The position numbers were made by a program, and so were the translations under genes. A DNA stretch of 38,844 nucleotides from Patescibacteria group bacterium (GTDB taxonomy: Bacteria; Patescibacteriota; JACPGU01), in NCBI GenBank assembly GCA_028718745.1, contig JAQULF010000008.1:1-38844 (forward strand). The letters run 5' to 3'. Positions 13,179 to 21,213 of this stretch are shown piece after piece. The number at the start of each line of letters is the position of its first letter. The stretch's first letter is position 1. The notes under the pieces are model-generated. The model saw only the letters and a program-made list of their open reading frames with translations, was not told the DNA's origin and ran no database searches.

Positions 13179-14396
13179 ATGAAAGTTGCCGATCTTTTTG
13201 AGGAAGTTTCTTTTGGCTTAATAGCCAATAAATCAAGATCATTTTTGACCATTCTTGGAATTGTCATTGGTATTGCCTCTGTAATTACAATGATTTCCAT
13301 CGGTCAAGGTTCGCAGAGCGCTATTACTTCAAGTATTCAATCTTTAGGATCAAATCTGATTTCAATAACGCCGGGAGCGCAGAGGAATTTTGGTTTCGGA
13401 GCTTCTTCCGGAAGAGGATCTGCCCAAACTTTGAAAAATACCGATGCAACGGCGATTGCAAACATTTCCAATATTAAAGCGGTTGCTCCGGCCTATTCTG
13501 CTCGCTATCAGGTAGCGCTTAAGGGGGCTAATACCAATACGACAATTATGGGGACGACCCCCGAATACGCTGACATTAGAAATGTTACAGTTGATCAAGG
13601 TAGCTTTATAACTCCCGAAGATGTGACTAATAAAAGCAAGGTAGCGGTTGTGGGTCCGACTGTAATAACTGATCTATTTGGAGAAGATTATACCGACAAT
13701 CCAGTTGGTATGGTGATTAAAATTAATAAAATAGAATTCACAATTATTGGCACAACTAAATCGAAAGGTGGAACCGGTTTTAATAATCAAGACGATATCG
13801 TTTATATTCCGCTGGATACAATGCAGAAAACGGTTGCTGGAGTAAAATATCTATCTACAATCAGTGTCCAGGCTGCCAGTACTGATGCTATGAGCCAAGC
13901 GCAAAATGACATAACCTCGTTATTGCTGGATCTCCATAAAGTTAGTACGGCTGATTTTACTATTCAAAATCAGAACGATCTCGCATCTACCGCAACATCT
14001 ACCGCAAAAACATTTACTATTTTGCTTGCTTCAGTGGCGGCAATATCATTGCTTGTTGGAGGTATTGGCATAATGAATATGATGTTGACCAATGTTACTG
14101 AAAGAACGCGTGAAATAGGACTCCGAAAGGCAATCGGCGCGAAAAGAAGCGACATTAATTTACAATTTTTATCGGAGGCAGTAACCCTAACCTTTATCGG
14201 AGGAATTGTTGGGATATTATTGGGAATAGCCTTGTCTTTCGCAATGAATTATTTTGGCTGGATGACTACTGCCATAGCACCTTATTCGATTTTCTTGGCA
14301 TTCGGAGTTTCGGCTGTAATTGGCGTTGTTTTTGGTTATTATCCGGCAAAGGGCGCGGCAGCAATGAATCCAATAGACGCATTGCGCTACGAATAA
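13179..14396 (+). CDS. MacB-like ABC transporter permease (FtsX domain)
   Basis: A 405-aa permease. TM1 lies at about residues 20-42 (SFLTILGIVIGIASVITMISIG), followed by a large extracytoplasmic MacB periplasmic-core domain (about 45-275) and three C-terminal spans at about 279-303, 331-356 and 362-386 forming the FtsX domain, with ERTREIGLRKAIGAKRSDI between the first two. MacB-type pumps use mechanotransmission rather than transport through the membrane; known substrates are macrolides, peptides and lipoproteins. The substrate here is unknown. It starts 1 nt after the ATPase stop. Confidence 0.94.
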   Translation: MKVADLFEEVSFGLIANKSRSFLTILGIVIGIASVITMISIGQGSQSAITSSIQSLGSNLISITPGAQRNFGFGASSGRGSAQTLKNTDATAIANISNIKAVAPAYSARYQVALKGANTNTTIMGTTPEYADIRNVTVDQGSFITPEDVTNKSKVAVVGPTVITDLFGEDYTDNPVGMVIKINKIEFTIIGTTKSKGGTGFNNQDDIVYIPLDTMQKTVAGVKYLSTISVQAASTDAMSQAQNDITSLLLDLHKVSTADFTIQNQNDLASTATSTAKTFTILLASVAAISLLVGGIGIMNMMLTNVTERTREIGLRKAIGAKRSDINLQFLSEAVTLTFIGGIVGILLGIALSFAMNYFGWMTTAIAPYSIFLAFGVSAVIGVVFGYYPAKGAAAMNPIDALRYE

Positions 14397-14470
14397 TAGT
14401 TTGCAATTTTGTTAATGTTTTTGCGTAATAATAAGTAGAAATAATAATATCATTTGGGAGGAAAAATTTT

Positions 14471-14920
14471 ATGAAGAATGTATTAGTCGCAGTTATTATC
14501 ACAGTTGTTTTAGTGGGTGGCGGCTCTTTCTTTGGTGGTATCAAATATACTCAAGCTAAAGATTTGGTAGCCAAAAATCAGCAATCATCTGTCAGACAAC
14601 AAGGTGGGGTTGCTGGCGCCGGACGAAGAACAGGGACAAATAGTCAAGGAGGAGGATTTTTGAACGGAAGTATTTTGAGTAAAGACGATAAAAGTATAAC
14701 GGTCAAACTTCAAAATGGCGGTTCAAAAATAGTTTTACTTTCCGGATCAACAACAATCGGAAAAACTACCGATGGTACGGTTACTGACTTGGAAGTTGGT
14801 AAGACAGTGATGGTTAATGGCGCTGCTAATGCCGATGGATCTGTTACGGCTCAATCAATTCAGATTCGACCGGCCGGTTTAGCACCATCGGGAGCAATTG
14901 CGCCAACCGCTACTAAATAA
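14471..14920 (+). CDS. Second membrane-anchored DUF5666-like protein
   Basis: A 149-aa protein with an N-terminal membrane span (about residues 4-24), a Gln/Gly/Arg-rich linker, and a C-terminal beta domain (GSILSKDDKSITVKLQNGGSKIVLLSGSTTIGKTT...LEVGKTVMVNGAANADGSVTAQSIQIRP), the DUF5666 pattern also seen in the first gene of the operon. It follows the permease by 74 nt, has its own strong GGGAGG ribosome binding site, and is ended by a terminator, so it is the last gene of the efflux operon. Function unknown; the paired placement around MacAB suggests a shared role outside the membrane. Confidence 0.8.
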   Translation: MKNVLVAVIITVVLVGGGSFFGGIKYTQAKDLVAKNQQSSVRQQGGVAGAGRRTGTNSQGGGFLNGSILSKDDKSITVKLQNGGSKIVLLSGSTTIGKTTDGTVTDLEVGKTVMVNGAANADGSVTAQSIQIRPAGLAPSGAIAPTATK

Positions 14921-14950
14921 GGAATGATTTTTGTGTTTTGTAAAATATGA

Positions 14951-14984
14951 CAAAAATAGTCCCGTTTTGATGGGACTATTTTTG
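14951..14984 (+). terminator. Terminator of the MacAB/DUF5666 operon
   Basis: A 13-bp perfect stem (14951-14963 with 14972-14984) and an 8-nt loop; the right arm ends in GGGACTATTTTTG. The A-tract on the left makes it usable from either strand. Confidence 0.88.
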
Positions 14985-14999
14985 TGAGGGAAAACATAG

Positions 15000-15027
15000 T
15001 TGCGCGGGAAAATGAATTGAGTATAAT
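15000..15027 (+). promoter_or_regulatory. Promoter of the LysM gene
   Basis: TTGCGC (15000-15005), 16-nt spacer, TATAAT (15022-15027). The start near 15034 puts the period-8 mirrored array in the leader of the LysM gene. Confidence 0.6.
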
Positions 15028-15117
15028 GAATATATGAATCAATGATTAAATGAATAAAGGATTAAATGAATGATCTTTTCTAATCATTTAGTCCTTTAAT
15101 CCTTTATTCATTCTAAT
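15025..15117. repeat. Mirrored iterated array, period 8 (AAKGAWTA)
   Basis: Six 8-nt words in a row on the left (AATGAATA, TATGAATC, AATGATTA and so on). On the right, four words that read the same on the opposite strand. The halves can pair. Relatives at 16554-16585, 28275-28346 and 29871-29936. Confidence 0.85.
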
Positions 15118-15185
15118 TTTCTGCGATAAATATTTAAAGATAATTTAATATATTAATTAAGTAGAATGATTAGGAGGTAACAACA

Positions 15186-15848
15186 ATGAAGCCTAATAAA
15201 AGTGATATTTTTGATTCAATGGATGTGGATCGCGATTGGATTCACACGGAAGTTTTGGGAGATAATAGAAAGCGCGGTGGATTTTTATCAATCCTAACTT
15301 TCATTCTGGTTCTGATTTGCGCTGTAGCGCTGATTTTTATTGCCTTCAAAGATATGTTTGGCAAAGACGATTTGTCCAATCTTGAGAACCTGGACAAAGT
15401 AAAACAAGAGCAGCAAGCGATTGATGACAAAGCAAAACAAGACGCAGCAGCCAAAGCTCTGGCTGACCAGCAGGCTCAACAGCAGGCGGCGCAGGAGATG
15501 ATTTATACAGTTAAGGCAGGAGATACATTAGCTGCTATCGCAGATGAATTTAAAGTGGATATGAATAAAATTGCGGAAGCCAATGGTTTAACGACACCTT
15601 ACGAATTGGATGTTGGACAACAATTAAAAATTCCGGGAGTTGCCAAACCGGCGAATACTGCTCCGGCTGGTGGCTCTGCCGCGCCGGCCGGTTCAGGAAA
15701 TACTTATACTGTAAAATCGGGGGAAACGCTAGCCGGAATAGGAGCTGATCTCGGGATAGATTACAAAACTATCGCTACTCTAAATAATCTTCAATCCCCC
15801 TATAATCTGGAGGTTGGACAAGTTTTGAAGCTTCCTGCAAAACAATAA
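15186..15848 (+). CDS. Membrane-anchored protein with two LysM domains
   Basis: A 220-aa cell-wall-binding protein. One membrane span at about residues 32-55 follows a short cytoplasmic N-terminus. An Ala/Gln-rich coiled linker spans about 70-104. LysM 1 (IYTVKAGDTLAAIADEF...LDVGQQLKIPG) is at about 106-152 and LysM 2 (TYTVKSGETLAGIGADLG...LEVGQVLKLPA) at about 173-218. LysM binds N-acetylglucosamine in peptidoglycan; no enzymatic domain is present, so it probably tethers or organises the wall. AGGAGG is 8 nt before the ATG. No clear terminator follows: a loose AATAAG...CTTATT pairing at 15845-15885 lacks a T-run. Confidence 0.92.
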   Translation: MKPNKSDIFDSMDVDRDWIHTEVLGDNRKRGGFLSILTFILVLICAVALIFIAFKDMFGKDDLSNLENLDKVKQEQQAIDDKAKQDAAAKALADQQAQQQAAQEMIYTVKAGDTLAAIADEFKVDMNKIAEANGLTTPYELDVGQQLKIPGVAKPANTAPAGGSAAPAGSGNTYTVKSGETLAGIGADLGIDYKTIATLNNLQSPYNLEVGQVLKLPAKQ

Positions 15849-15894
15849 GAGCTAGTTTTCAGCTTCGTTAGCTTCATCAGCTTATTAGGGAGAA

Positions 15895-16485
15895 CTAATA
15901 GTTTTGCTCGTTTTTATAGAGTTGCAAAGTTTGATAAAGATCCATAATGGTCTCTTCTTGTTTAGAGATTGACTCTTCCAGTTTTTCTATTTTGCGGTTC
16001 TCGGATAAATTGGTTCTATTAGAAACTTGCGATTCAAGCGCCCCCAGCATTATCAGGGTCTGCTCATATTTTATCAAGAGATTTTCGTAGAGAGTTTTAT
16101 AGTCAATTAGATTATCTATATCTTTTTGTGGAGAATTGATTTTTTTCTTTAATATCTCTCCGACTGATTCGAGGGGACTAACGGCTTTTACTTTTTTAAC
16201 AACTTTTTTAGACACGCGGCCGCGTGTCTCTACGGGAGATTTTTTAATCTTTTGCTTTTCCTGCCTGCGCAGGCGGGTTGCTTTCTTATGCCCCCTATGT
16301 GAATTTTTTCCTCGCGGTGGCTTTTCCAAAATTTTTAATTGGCTAGCGTCTATTCTGTACTCGTAACCTTTTTGTCCTTTAATCAATTTAGCGTTCATGC
16401 GGCCGGCTTTAATATAGCGCCGAATGCTCTTTTCGGATACTTTTAATCTCTTTGCCGCTTCGCTTAATGACAGTTGGGTAGACAT
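15895..16485 (-). CDS. Helix-turn-helix DNA-binding protein with coiled-coil tail
   Basis: A 196-aa protein. Residues 1-52 form a MerR/excisionase-like helix-turn-helix with wing (LSLSEAAKRLKVSEKSIRRYIKAGRMNAKLI...YEYRIDASQL). Residues about 60-105 are a very basic linker, and about 125-190 a predicted coiled coil (LIKYEQTLIMLGALESQVSN...IEKLEESISKQEETIMDLYQTLQLY) likely to dimerise it. The linker contains two palindromic insertions read in frame (16260-16277 and 16210-16233). I chose the ATG at 16485: the -10 of a good promoter covers the upstream ATG at 16512, which therefore cannot be translated from it. Target genes are unknown; it converges on the LysM gene. Confidence 0.82.
   Translation of the reverse strand: MSTQLSLSEAAKRLKVSEKSIRRYIKAGRMNAKLIKGQKGYEYRIDASQLKILEKPPRGKNSHRGHKKATRLRRQEKQKIKKSPVETRGRVSKKVVKKVKAVSPLESVGEILKKKINSPQKDIDNLIDYKTLYENLLIKYEQTLIMLGALESQVSNRTNLSENRKIEKLEESISKQEETIMDLYQTLQLYKNEQNY
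16210..16233 (-). repeat. REP-like element: GTAG plus 20-bp perfect palindrome, inside the HTH gene
   Basis: On the minus strand: CCC, then GTAG (16233-16230), then the perfect palindrome AGACACGCGGCCGCGTGTCT (16229-16210), then AA. This is the same build as 8362-8385 with an unrelated stem sequence. Read as part of the basic linker (VETRGRVSKK). Confidence 0.88.
16260..16277. repeat. Short GC-rich palindrome in the HTH linker
   Basis: CCTGCCTGC against GCAGGCGGG: nine pairs, one of them G-T. Read as ATRLRRQ in the protein. Similar short palindromes lie at 9996-10010 and 31304-31320. Confidence 0.7.
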
Positions 16486-16510
16486 ATTAAAAAAATTAAT
16501 TATTTTTTTC

Positions 16511-16538
16511 ATTGTACACCAATTGGAAAAGTTGTAAA
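16511..16538 (-). promoter_or_regulatory. Promoter of the HTH gene
   Basis: On the minus strand: TTTACA (16538-16533), 16-nt spacer containing CCAATTGG, TACAAT (16516-16511). The start near 16504 gives a leader of about 19 nt to ATG 16485. The CCAATTGG palindrome in the spacer could be an operator, but this is only a possibility. Confidence 0.65.
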
Positions 16539-16553
16539 TAATTTATTTAAACT

Positions 16554-16585
16554 TTGAATAAAGGAATAAATGATTAAATGAATGG
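16554..16585. repeat. Iterated array, period 8, single arm
   Basis: Four 8-nt words (TTGAATAA, AGGAATAA, ATGATTAA, ATGAATGG), the same word type as 15025-15117 but without the mirrored arm. Confidence 0.65.
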
Positions 16586-16598
16586 ATAAGCTTCAATG

Positions 16599-16708
16599 TT
16601 GGTTCAATGCTCCTGCATTGAACTATGAATGTACAATAAAGCATTTAAAAAACTTTTTAGAAATTCTTAGATGTACATATTAGGTTCAAATCAGGAGATT
16701 TGAACCAA
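16599..16708. repeat. Inverted pair of REP-like palindromes with a conserved TCCT loop
   Basis: Copy 1: arms 16602-16610 and 16615-16623, loop TCCT. Copy 2 on the opposite strand: arms 16697-16706 and 16683-16692, loop TCCT. Both read TTGGTTCAA, two or three variable bases, TCCT, complementary variable bases, TTGAAC. The stem changes are compensated (TGC/GCA in one, ATC/GAT in the other). An ATGTAC/GTACAT inverted repeat lies between. The remaining 16709-16776 shows nothing notable. Confidence 0.75.
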
Positions 16709-16776
16709 CTATTTATCACGAATTAGAGTTCTAGGATGACACTTCAAAGATATTTGTGGCTAAGATAACTAAGATA

Positions 16777-16805
16777 TTGACAAAATCCGAAAAATGTGCT
16801 AATAT
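16777..16805 (+). promoter_or_regulatory. Sigma-70 promoter of the PKD/NHL lipoprotein gene
   Basis: TTGACA (16777-16782), 17-nt spacer ending in TGC, TAATAT (16800-16805). Predicted start near 16812, leader of about 195 nt. Confidence 0.85.
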
Positions 16806-16811
16806 CTATCT

Positions 16812-17006
16812 ATCAAAATGTGCCTTTCGCATCTTAAAAAATTGCTTGTTTAAACAAAGCAAAAAACGAAGAAAAGGTATTTTTTTCGTTTGAAAATAAA
16901 ATAGAACAAAGTCCTTATCTGTCCCAGACGGATAGGGATTGAAGTGAAAGTTTAGACCTCGACTTAAATGTTGAGGGGAAAGAAAACAATCTATGGAGGT
17001 GCGCTC
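16812..17006 (+). promoter_or_regulatory. Structured 5' leader of the lipoprotein gene
   Basis: Two hairpins: 16912-16922 with 16928-16938 (11 pairs including G-U, 5-nt loop) and CCTCGAC with GTTGAGG (16957-16963, 16970-16976). GGAGGTG at 16995-17001 precedes ATG 17007. No known riboswitch motif recognised. Confidence 0.5.
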
Positions 17007-20000
17007 ATGAAGCGCCCAAAAAACAGCATTCAGGTAATGGTTGTACTGATGTTGCTTGTCGTGACCTTTGCGGGTTGCGGAAAAGGCCAGACAGGAGGCA
17101 TTGCTCCCTCGGCGACTCCTGATGCGACGGGAACGATACCGATCGTTCCGCCGGTGGTAATGACATGCAATACTGCTCCCGGAACAGCTTGCATCACGGG
17201 TTTCGCTTTCCTACCGGAAGGCACGGAAGGCGCTGCCCGAGTAGCGGAAAGAAGCTTCTACTTGGGGGAAGTATTCCCTCTGGAAGGCGCGACAATTGAG
17301 TTGCTCACGATGGACGAAACCGGTTTTATATCGGCTTTCGCGACAACAACGAGCGCCCTAGGTGGACAGTTTGCACTGTCTAATATACTCGAGGGTGAAA
17401 ATTACATCCTTCGGGCAACAAAGGCGATCACGGCCACGCAGACAATTGAGATTTTAGCTGTAGTTTCTGTGCAAAGCACAGACATTACGGCGGGTTTCAA
17501 AACGGTCAACATCAACGCAGCCGAAACATTGGTTGCGGAGGGTCTGCGGCAGTTGGCTACTGGCTCGCGCAATGGCGGTCATGCGACAGCTGCAATTCAC
17601 ATTCCGTCGCAAGCTGTCCAGCAACTGCGGGATTCGATTTATCAAGTCCTGCGAAACAATGTTGGACAAATTGCTCCGCGAGAAGAAACGCATTACAATG
17701 CTCCTGCCGGATTCTGTCCGGCTGAAACCGCGCTCAATCAGGTTATCTCAAACATGAGTACGGTGGAGCGTTCGAATGTTTTCAACGGACTGCTGAATGC
17801 TCCCTGCGGTATTGAAATTAATACCGCGATGGGGATGATAGTGACGACCGGAAGCATTCGCGTTCTGGTTCTCTCTCAAGTGGATCCGCTACTTCCCCCA
17901 TGGGAAGCGAATTGGAAGAGAGCGGAAAACGCCAGTGTCTCTGTAGACATTGCGGGAATAACACAAACCCTGCATACCGATACGGATGGTCGGGCATTTT
18001 TCCCAAACCTGCCTCTTGTCGCGACTGCGAGCATTGCAGTTTCATTAGCGGTCGGAGGCGACAACTGGTTTTCGGAAGTTCGCAGTACGACCAGCTGGGG
18101 TGGTCAATTTGTGGAAATCACAGTTACGATCGGGCCCGCTCAGAAAAATCGTTCACCGGTTGCTAAAGCCGGACCAGATCAGACCGTTTTTGCATCAACG
18201 ATTTCAGCACCAACAACAGTAATACTGGACGCATCTGCATCTTATGATCCGGACGGGAACACATTGACATACGAATGGCTCCAAATTTCGGGGCCAGCCG
18301 TAGTGCTTCCAATGTGTCCACCGACCTGCAGTATCCCGCCCAGCATTACCGCAACATTCACACCGACTGTTGCGGGCGCGTATGTTTTTCGCGTCTTGGT
18401 GCAAGATCTGGGTTTTACCGCCACGGATGAAGTCACAATCACAGTTCTTCCGGCTCCGGATATGAGCTGCGCTCATGTAGACGCCGGTCCGCCTCAAACA
18501 GTGCTGGTGGGACAGTCTGTTACCATCAGTAGTGATGGGACCACGGCAACAAGCAGCGCGACATTCAATCATGGATGGGGAACATATGCGGCGCCTACTC
18601 TGGGACCGGTCAGCTTCGCAGATCCCAACGCGACAACCACGACCTTTGTTCCACCGGTCGCGGGGATCTACGCTCTGAAAGCAACATACGAGAATACGAA
18701 TGGCTCATGCATAACTTCGGGCATCGTGTACATCACAGCGACCGTTCCGAATCAGCCGCCGACAGCTTCAATCACGACTTCCGCCACCAGCGGTTTCGCG
18801 CCTCTGATGGTAGATTTTACCGCCAATTGCACGGACCCGGACGGAACTTGCGTATCGTATGCCTGGACCTTCGGCGATGGAAGTTCGTCAAGTTCGGCCA
18901 ATCCCTCTCATTTGTTCACAACAGCCGGAACCTACACAGTTTCGCTGATCGTGACTGATGATGATGGAGCGACGGTGGTCGCAACTACTACTATTACGGT
19001 CAGCGCGCCGATGCCGCCGACTTGCGGAGCGACCAGTAATGTCACGAGCGGATCAACTCCGCTAATCGTGAACTTTACCGGAATCTGCACTCCGGGGTCA
19101 TCATCTTGTATCTCGGGCGGTTGGAGTTATGGGGATGGCATGACGAGCAGCTTAACAGTTGCCAGCCATACCTATATATTCCCCGGCAGTTATGTCGCTA
19201 CTTACACCGGTACAGACGCCAACGGCTTAACCTGCACCGCGACAGTCGCGATCACTGCAAACAACAATCCGCCGACAGCGAGTATTACGAGTTCCGTCAC
19301 CACCGGCACAACTCCGCTCATGGTGAATTTCACCGCCAATTGCACGGATTCGGACGGAACTTGCGCGTCGTATAACTGGAACTTCGGAGACGGATCTCCA
19401 ACTTCCAGCGCGCAAAATCCCAGCCACACTTTCACAGTGGCGGGGACATACATGGTCACATTGACCGTGATGGACAATTTGGGAGCGATCGGAACCGCGA
19501 CTACTACTATTACGGTCAGTGCGCCGATACTGCCCACCGGTCCATTGACATTTGAGAAAAAATGCCCAACCAATCGTCCCGGAGCCCTAGCTGCTACCAG
19601 GGATGGATCAACCGTGTTTGTCATGGACCTTTCAACCCAGACAGTCTATGCCTACGCGTACCCCTCATGTACCTTGATCGGGACATATATCGTTGGTGGA
19701 GGCGGAGCGATCGCTGTGGACGAAGTCCTCGGTCGGCTCTATGCCTATGACGGTATGACTGGCTTCATAAAGATCTTTGACATTATAGGCCAGAATGTCA
19801 TCGGGATATTAGGGCTGGGGCCCGGAACAGGAAATGGTCATTACTCCGCAGTTCCCGGTATGGCGATCGGACAGGGTGGCAAGATCTTCGTTCTGGACAA
19901 TGGGAACAATATCGTCCAAGTATTTTCTCCGGGCGGAGCGTTCCTTTACCAATCTCCAGGGGGCACTGGTTCGGGACCGGATCAGTTAAATAATCCTCAA

Positions 20001-20399
20001 GGGATTGCTCTGGACGGTAATGGCAATGTCTATATTGCAGACAACGGCAATCGGAGAGTCGTAAAAATTTTCGCCACCGATCTCGCCCCTATTACCAGCT
20101 GGGGATTGCCAGCCTGCGGAGCGTATTCTTGCGCCATTGGAACCATCGCGGTTGATCCGAATGCCGGGATCGTCTATACCAATCTGATCCCCACGGGAGG
20201 CACGGGAGCCGGCCGGAAAATTAACATGTTTTCTCTGGACGGAACCGATCTGAATACCCCCTTTGCTTTCTGGGGCACAGCTGACGGACAGATGGCCAAA
20301 CCGGTCGGCGGAGGGATGGCGGTGGATAGTTCCGGTCGACTGTTTGGGGCCAATCAATACCCCGGCAACAGCTTCATAGCATTTATTCCCATTCCCTGA
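17007..20399 (+). CDS. Large lipoprotein with PKD domains and NHL beta-propeller
   Basis: A 1130-aa predicted surface lipoprotein: basic N-terminus, hydrophobic stretch and lipobox FAGC with C24. After a carboxypeptidase-regulatory-like region (about 90-155) come PKD-type Ig modules at about 382-485, 486-580, 582-668, 669-753 and 754-842; the third and fifth contain NCTDPDGTCVSYAWTFGDGSS-like cores in which two cysteines may form a disulfide. The C-terminal 280 residues contain NHL repeats (GKIFVLDNGNNIVQVFSPGG, GNVYIADNGNRRVVKIF), a beta-propeller likely to bind protein or sugar. ATG 17007 has GGAGGTG. High GC, own promoter and terminator. Probably an adhesion or recognition protein; the ligand is unknown. 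Confidence 0.88.
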   Translation: MKRPKNSIQVMVVLMLLVVTFAGCGKGQTGGIAPSATPDATGTIPIVPPVVMTCNTAPGTACITGFAFLPEGTEGAARVAERSFYLGEVFPLEGATIELLTMDETGFISAFATTTSALGGQFALSNILEGENYILRATKAITATQTIEILAVVSVQSTDITAGFKTVNINAAETLVAEGLRQLATGSRNGGHATAAIHIPSQAVQQLRDSIYQVLRNNVGQIAPREETHYNAPAGFCPAETALNQVISNMSTVERSNVFNGLLNAPCGIEINTAMGMIVTTGSIRVLVLSQVDPLLPPWEANWKRAENASVSVDIAGITQTLHTDTDGRAFFPNLPLVATASIAVSLAVGGDNWFSEVRSTTSWGGQFVEITVTIGPAQKNRSPVAKAGPDQTVFASTISAPTTVILDASASYDPDGNTLTYEWLQISGPAVVLPMCPPTCSIPPSITATFTPTVAGAYVFRVLVQDLGFTATDEVTITVLPAPDMSCAHVDAGPPQTVLVGQSVTISSDGTTATSSATFNHGWGTYAAPTLGPVSFADPNATTTTFVPPVAGIYALKATYENTNGSCITSGIVYITATVPNQPPTASITTSATSGFAPLMVDFTANCTDPDGTCVSYAWTFGDGSSSSSANPSHLFTTAGTYTVSLIVTDDDGATVVATTTITVSAPMPPTCGATSNVTSGSTPLIVNFTGICTPGSSSCISGGWSYGDGMTSSLTVASHTYIFPGSYVATYTGTDANGLTCTATVAITANNNPPTASITSSVTTGTTPLMVNFTANCTDSDGTCASYNWNFGDGSPTSSAQNPSHTFTVAGTYMVTLTVMDNLGAIGTATTTITVSAPILPTGPLTFEKKCPTNRPGALAATRDGSTVFVMDLSTQTVYAYAYPSCTLIGTYIVGGGGAIAVDEVLGRLYAYDGMTGFIKIFDIIGQNVIGILGLGPGTGNGHYSAVPGMAIGQGGKIFVLDNGNNIVQVFSPGGAFLYQSPGGTGSGPDQLNNPQGIALDGNGNVYIADNGNRRVVKIFATDLAPITSWGLPACGAYSCAIGTIAVDPNAGIVYTNLIPTGGTGAGRKINMFSLDGTDLNTPFAFWGTADGQMAKPVGGGMAVDSSGRLFGANQYPGNSFIAFIPIP

Positions 20400-20408
20400 C
20401 ACATTTCT

Positions 20409-20476
20409 TTTTCCTTCGCATGAGGCGAAGGAAAATACCGATAAGAGTCCCCGTTCATTCGAACGGGGATTTTTTT
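20409..20476 (+). terminator. Tandem hairpin terminator of the lipoprotein gene
   Basis: First hairpin: 11-bp perfect stem 20409-20419 with 20425-20435. Second: CCCCGTTC (20449-20456) with GAACGGGG (20461-20468), followed by A and a T-run at 20470-20476. Confidence 0.93.
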
Positions 20477-20889
20477 GTTGGAATATAAAGTTAATCAGAC
20501 AAATAGGATAATAAAAATAAAAAAATCTTTTTCTACTATTCTTTCTGTGGATAAATAGAATGTTTTGTAAAAGAATAAGATGAAAAATAAATATATAAAG
20601 CCAATAAGTTTTATTCCCAAAAAGGTAGTTGTAAAGATAATCCAATATCTTATAATAAAACCAAGCAAGTCAGCAAACAGGAGAAAAAAAGTCAAAAGCT
20701 GTAAGTCTTTTAGGGGGAAATTTTAGGATAAGAATTAAGAAAAAATATTTTTTTGTTATGTTTATTTCAAACATACATACTTGTTTTTATGTGTCAGCGT
20801 TACAGCGCAGATTTTTTATTTTATAAAAATAATCACTTTTAAGTTATAAATAAAAATAAAAAAATATTAAAATTTCAAGGAGGTAAAAA
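20477..20889. other. AT-rich intergenic region without a supported gene
   Basis: About 410 bases of low-complexity AT-rich DNA. A 66-codon frame on the minus strand (20495-20695) starts at TTG without ribosome binding site and looks like chance hydrophobic coding. A small GCG-TTACA-CGC-like stem lies near 20798-20810, next to a T-run. AAGGAGG at 20878-20884 serves the next gene. I could not identify a promoter with confidence. Confidence 0.5.
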
Positions 20890-21135
20890 ATGGCTAAACT
20901 TAAAGCGAAAGGCGGAGAAGGTAAAAAAATATTATTAATAATTTTGGCGATCATTATATTGGTAGCGGCTATTGCCGCGATTTATTTTGTCGCGATGAAG
21001 AAAAAAGTTTCCTCTATTCAGCCGGGCGTGAAATCAACCGTAGAGACAGTGCCGATGTCAACCGAAGATAAGGCGGCGCTTCAGAAGAGCATTGACGATA
21101 TCAATAATTATTTTCAGAGCAAATATCAGAAATAA
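20890..21135 (+). CDS. Small single-span membrane protein
   Basis: An 81-aa protein: a basic Gly/Lys N-terminus (MAKLKAKGGEGKK), one strong membrane helix at about residues 14-34, then a short extracytoplasmic tail rich in Ser, Thr and Lys that ends in an amphipathic helix (TEDKAALQKSIDDINNYFQSKYQ). AAGGAGGT 7 nt before the ATG predicts high expression. No family known to me. It lies 140 nt before the 2296-aa surface protein on the same strand, without a terminator between, so it may be an assembly or anchoring partner. Its stop codon is the first word of a period-8 array. Confidence 0.72.
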   Translation: MAKLKAKGGEGKKILLIILAIIILVAAIAAIYFVAMKKKVSSIQPGVKSTVETVPMSTEDKAALQKSIDDINNYFQSKYQK

Positions 21136-21172
21136 TAAATTAATAAATTAAGAAATTAAAAAATTAAATAAA
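21133..21172. repeat. Iterated array, period 8, overlapping a stop codon
   Basis: TAATAAAT, TAATAAAT, TAAGAAAT, TAAAAAAT, TAAATAAA: five 8-nt words in exact register. The first TAA is the stop codon of the 81-aa gene. No mirrored arm found. Confidence 0.8.
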
Positions 21173-21213
21173 AATTTAGTCATAGCATAATTAGTAAATA
21201 AAGAAAAAATTTA

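Noticed and set aside
19202-19624. 140-aa minus-strand frame within the lipoprotein gene
   Set aside because: Shadow of the GC-rich PKD coding sequence; no initiation signals and no recognisable domain.
773-20399. Recoded TGA (code 25) as in Absconditabacteria or Gracilibacteria
   Set aside because: TGA ends pyrF at 771-773 and the genes at 5598 and 20399, each followed by the next gene or a terminator.
20495-20695. 66-aa hydrophobic frame on the minus strand
   Set aside because: TTG start, no ribosome binding site, AT-rich low-complexity DNA; hydrophobic residues are expected from T-rich codons.
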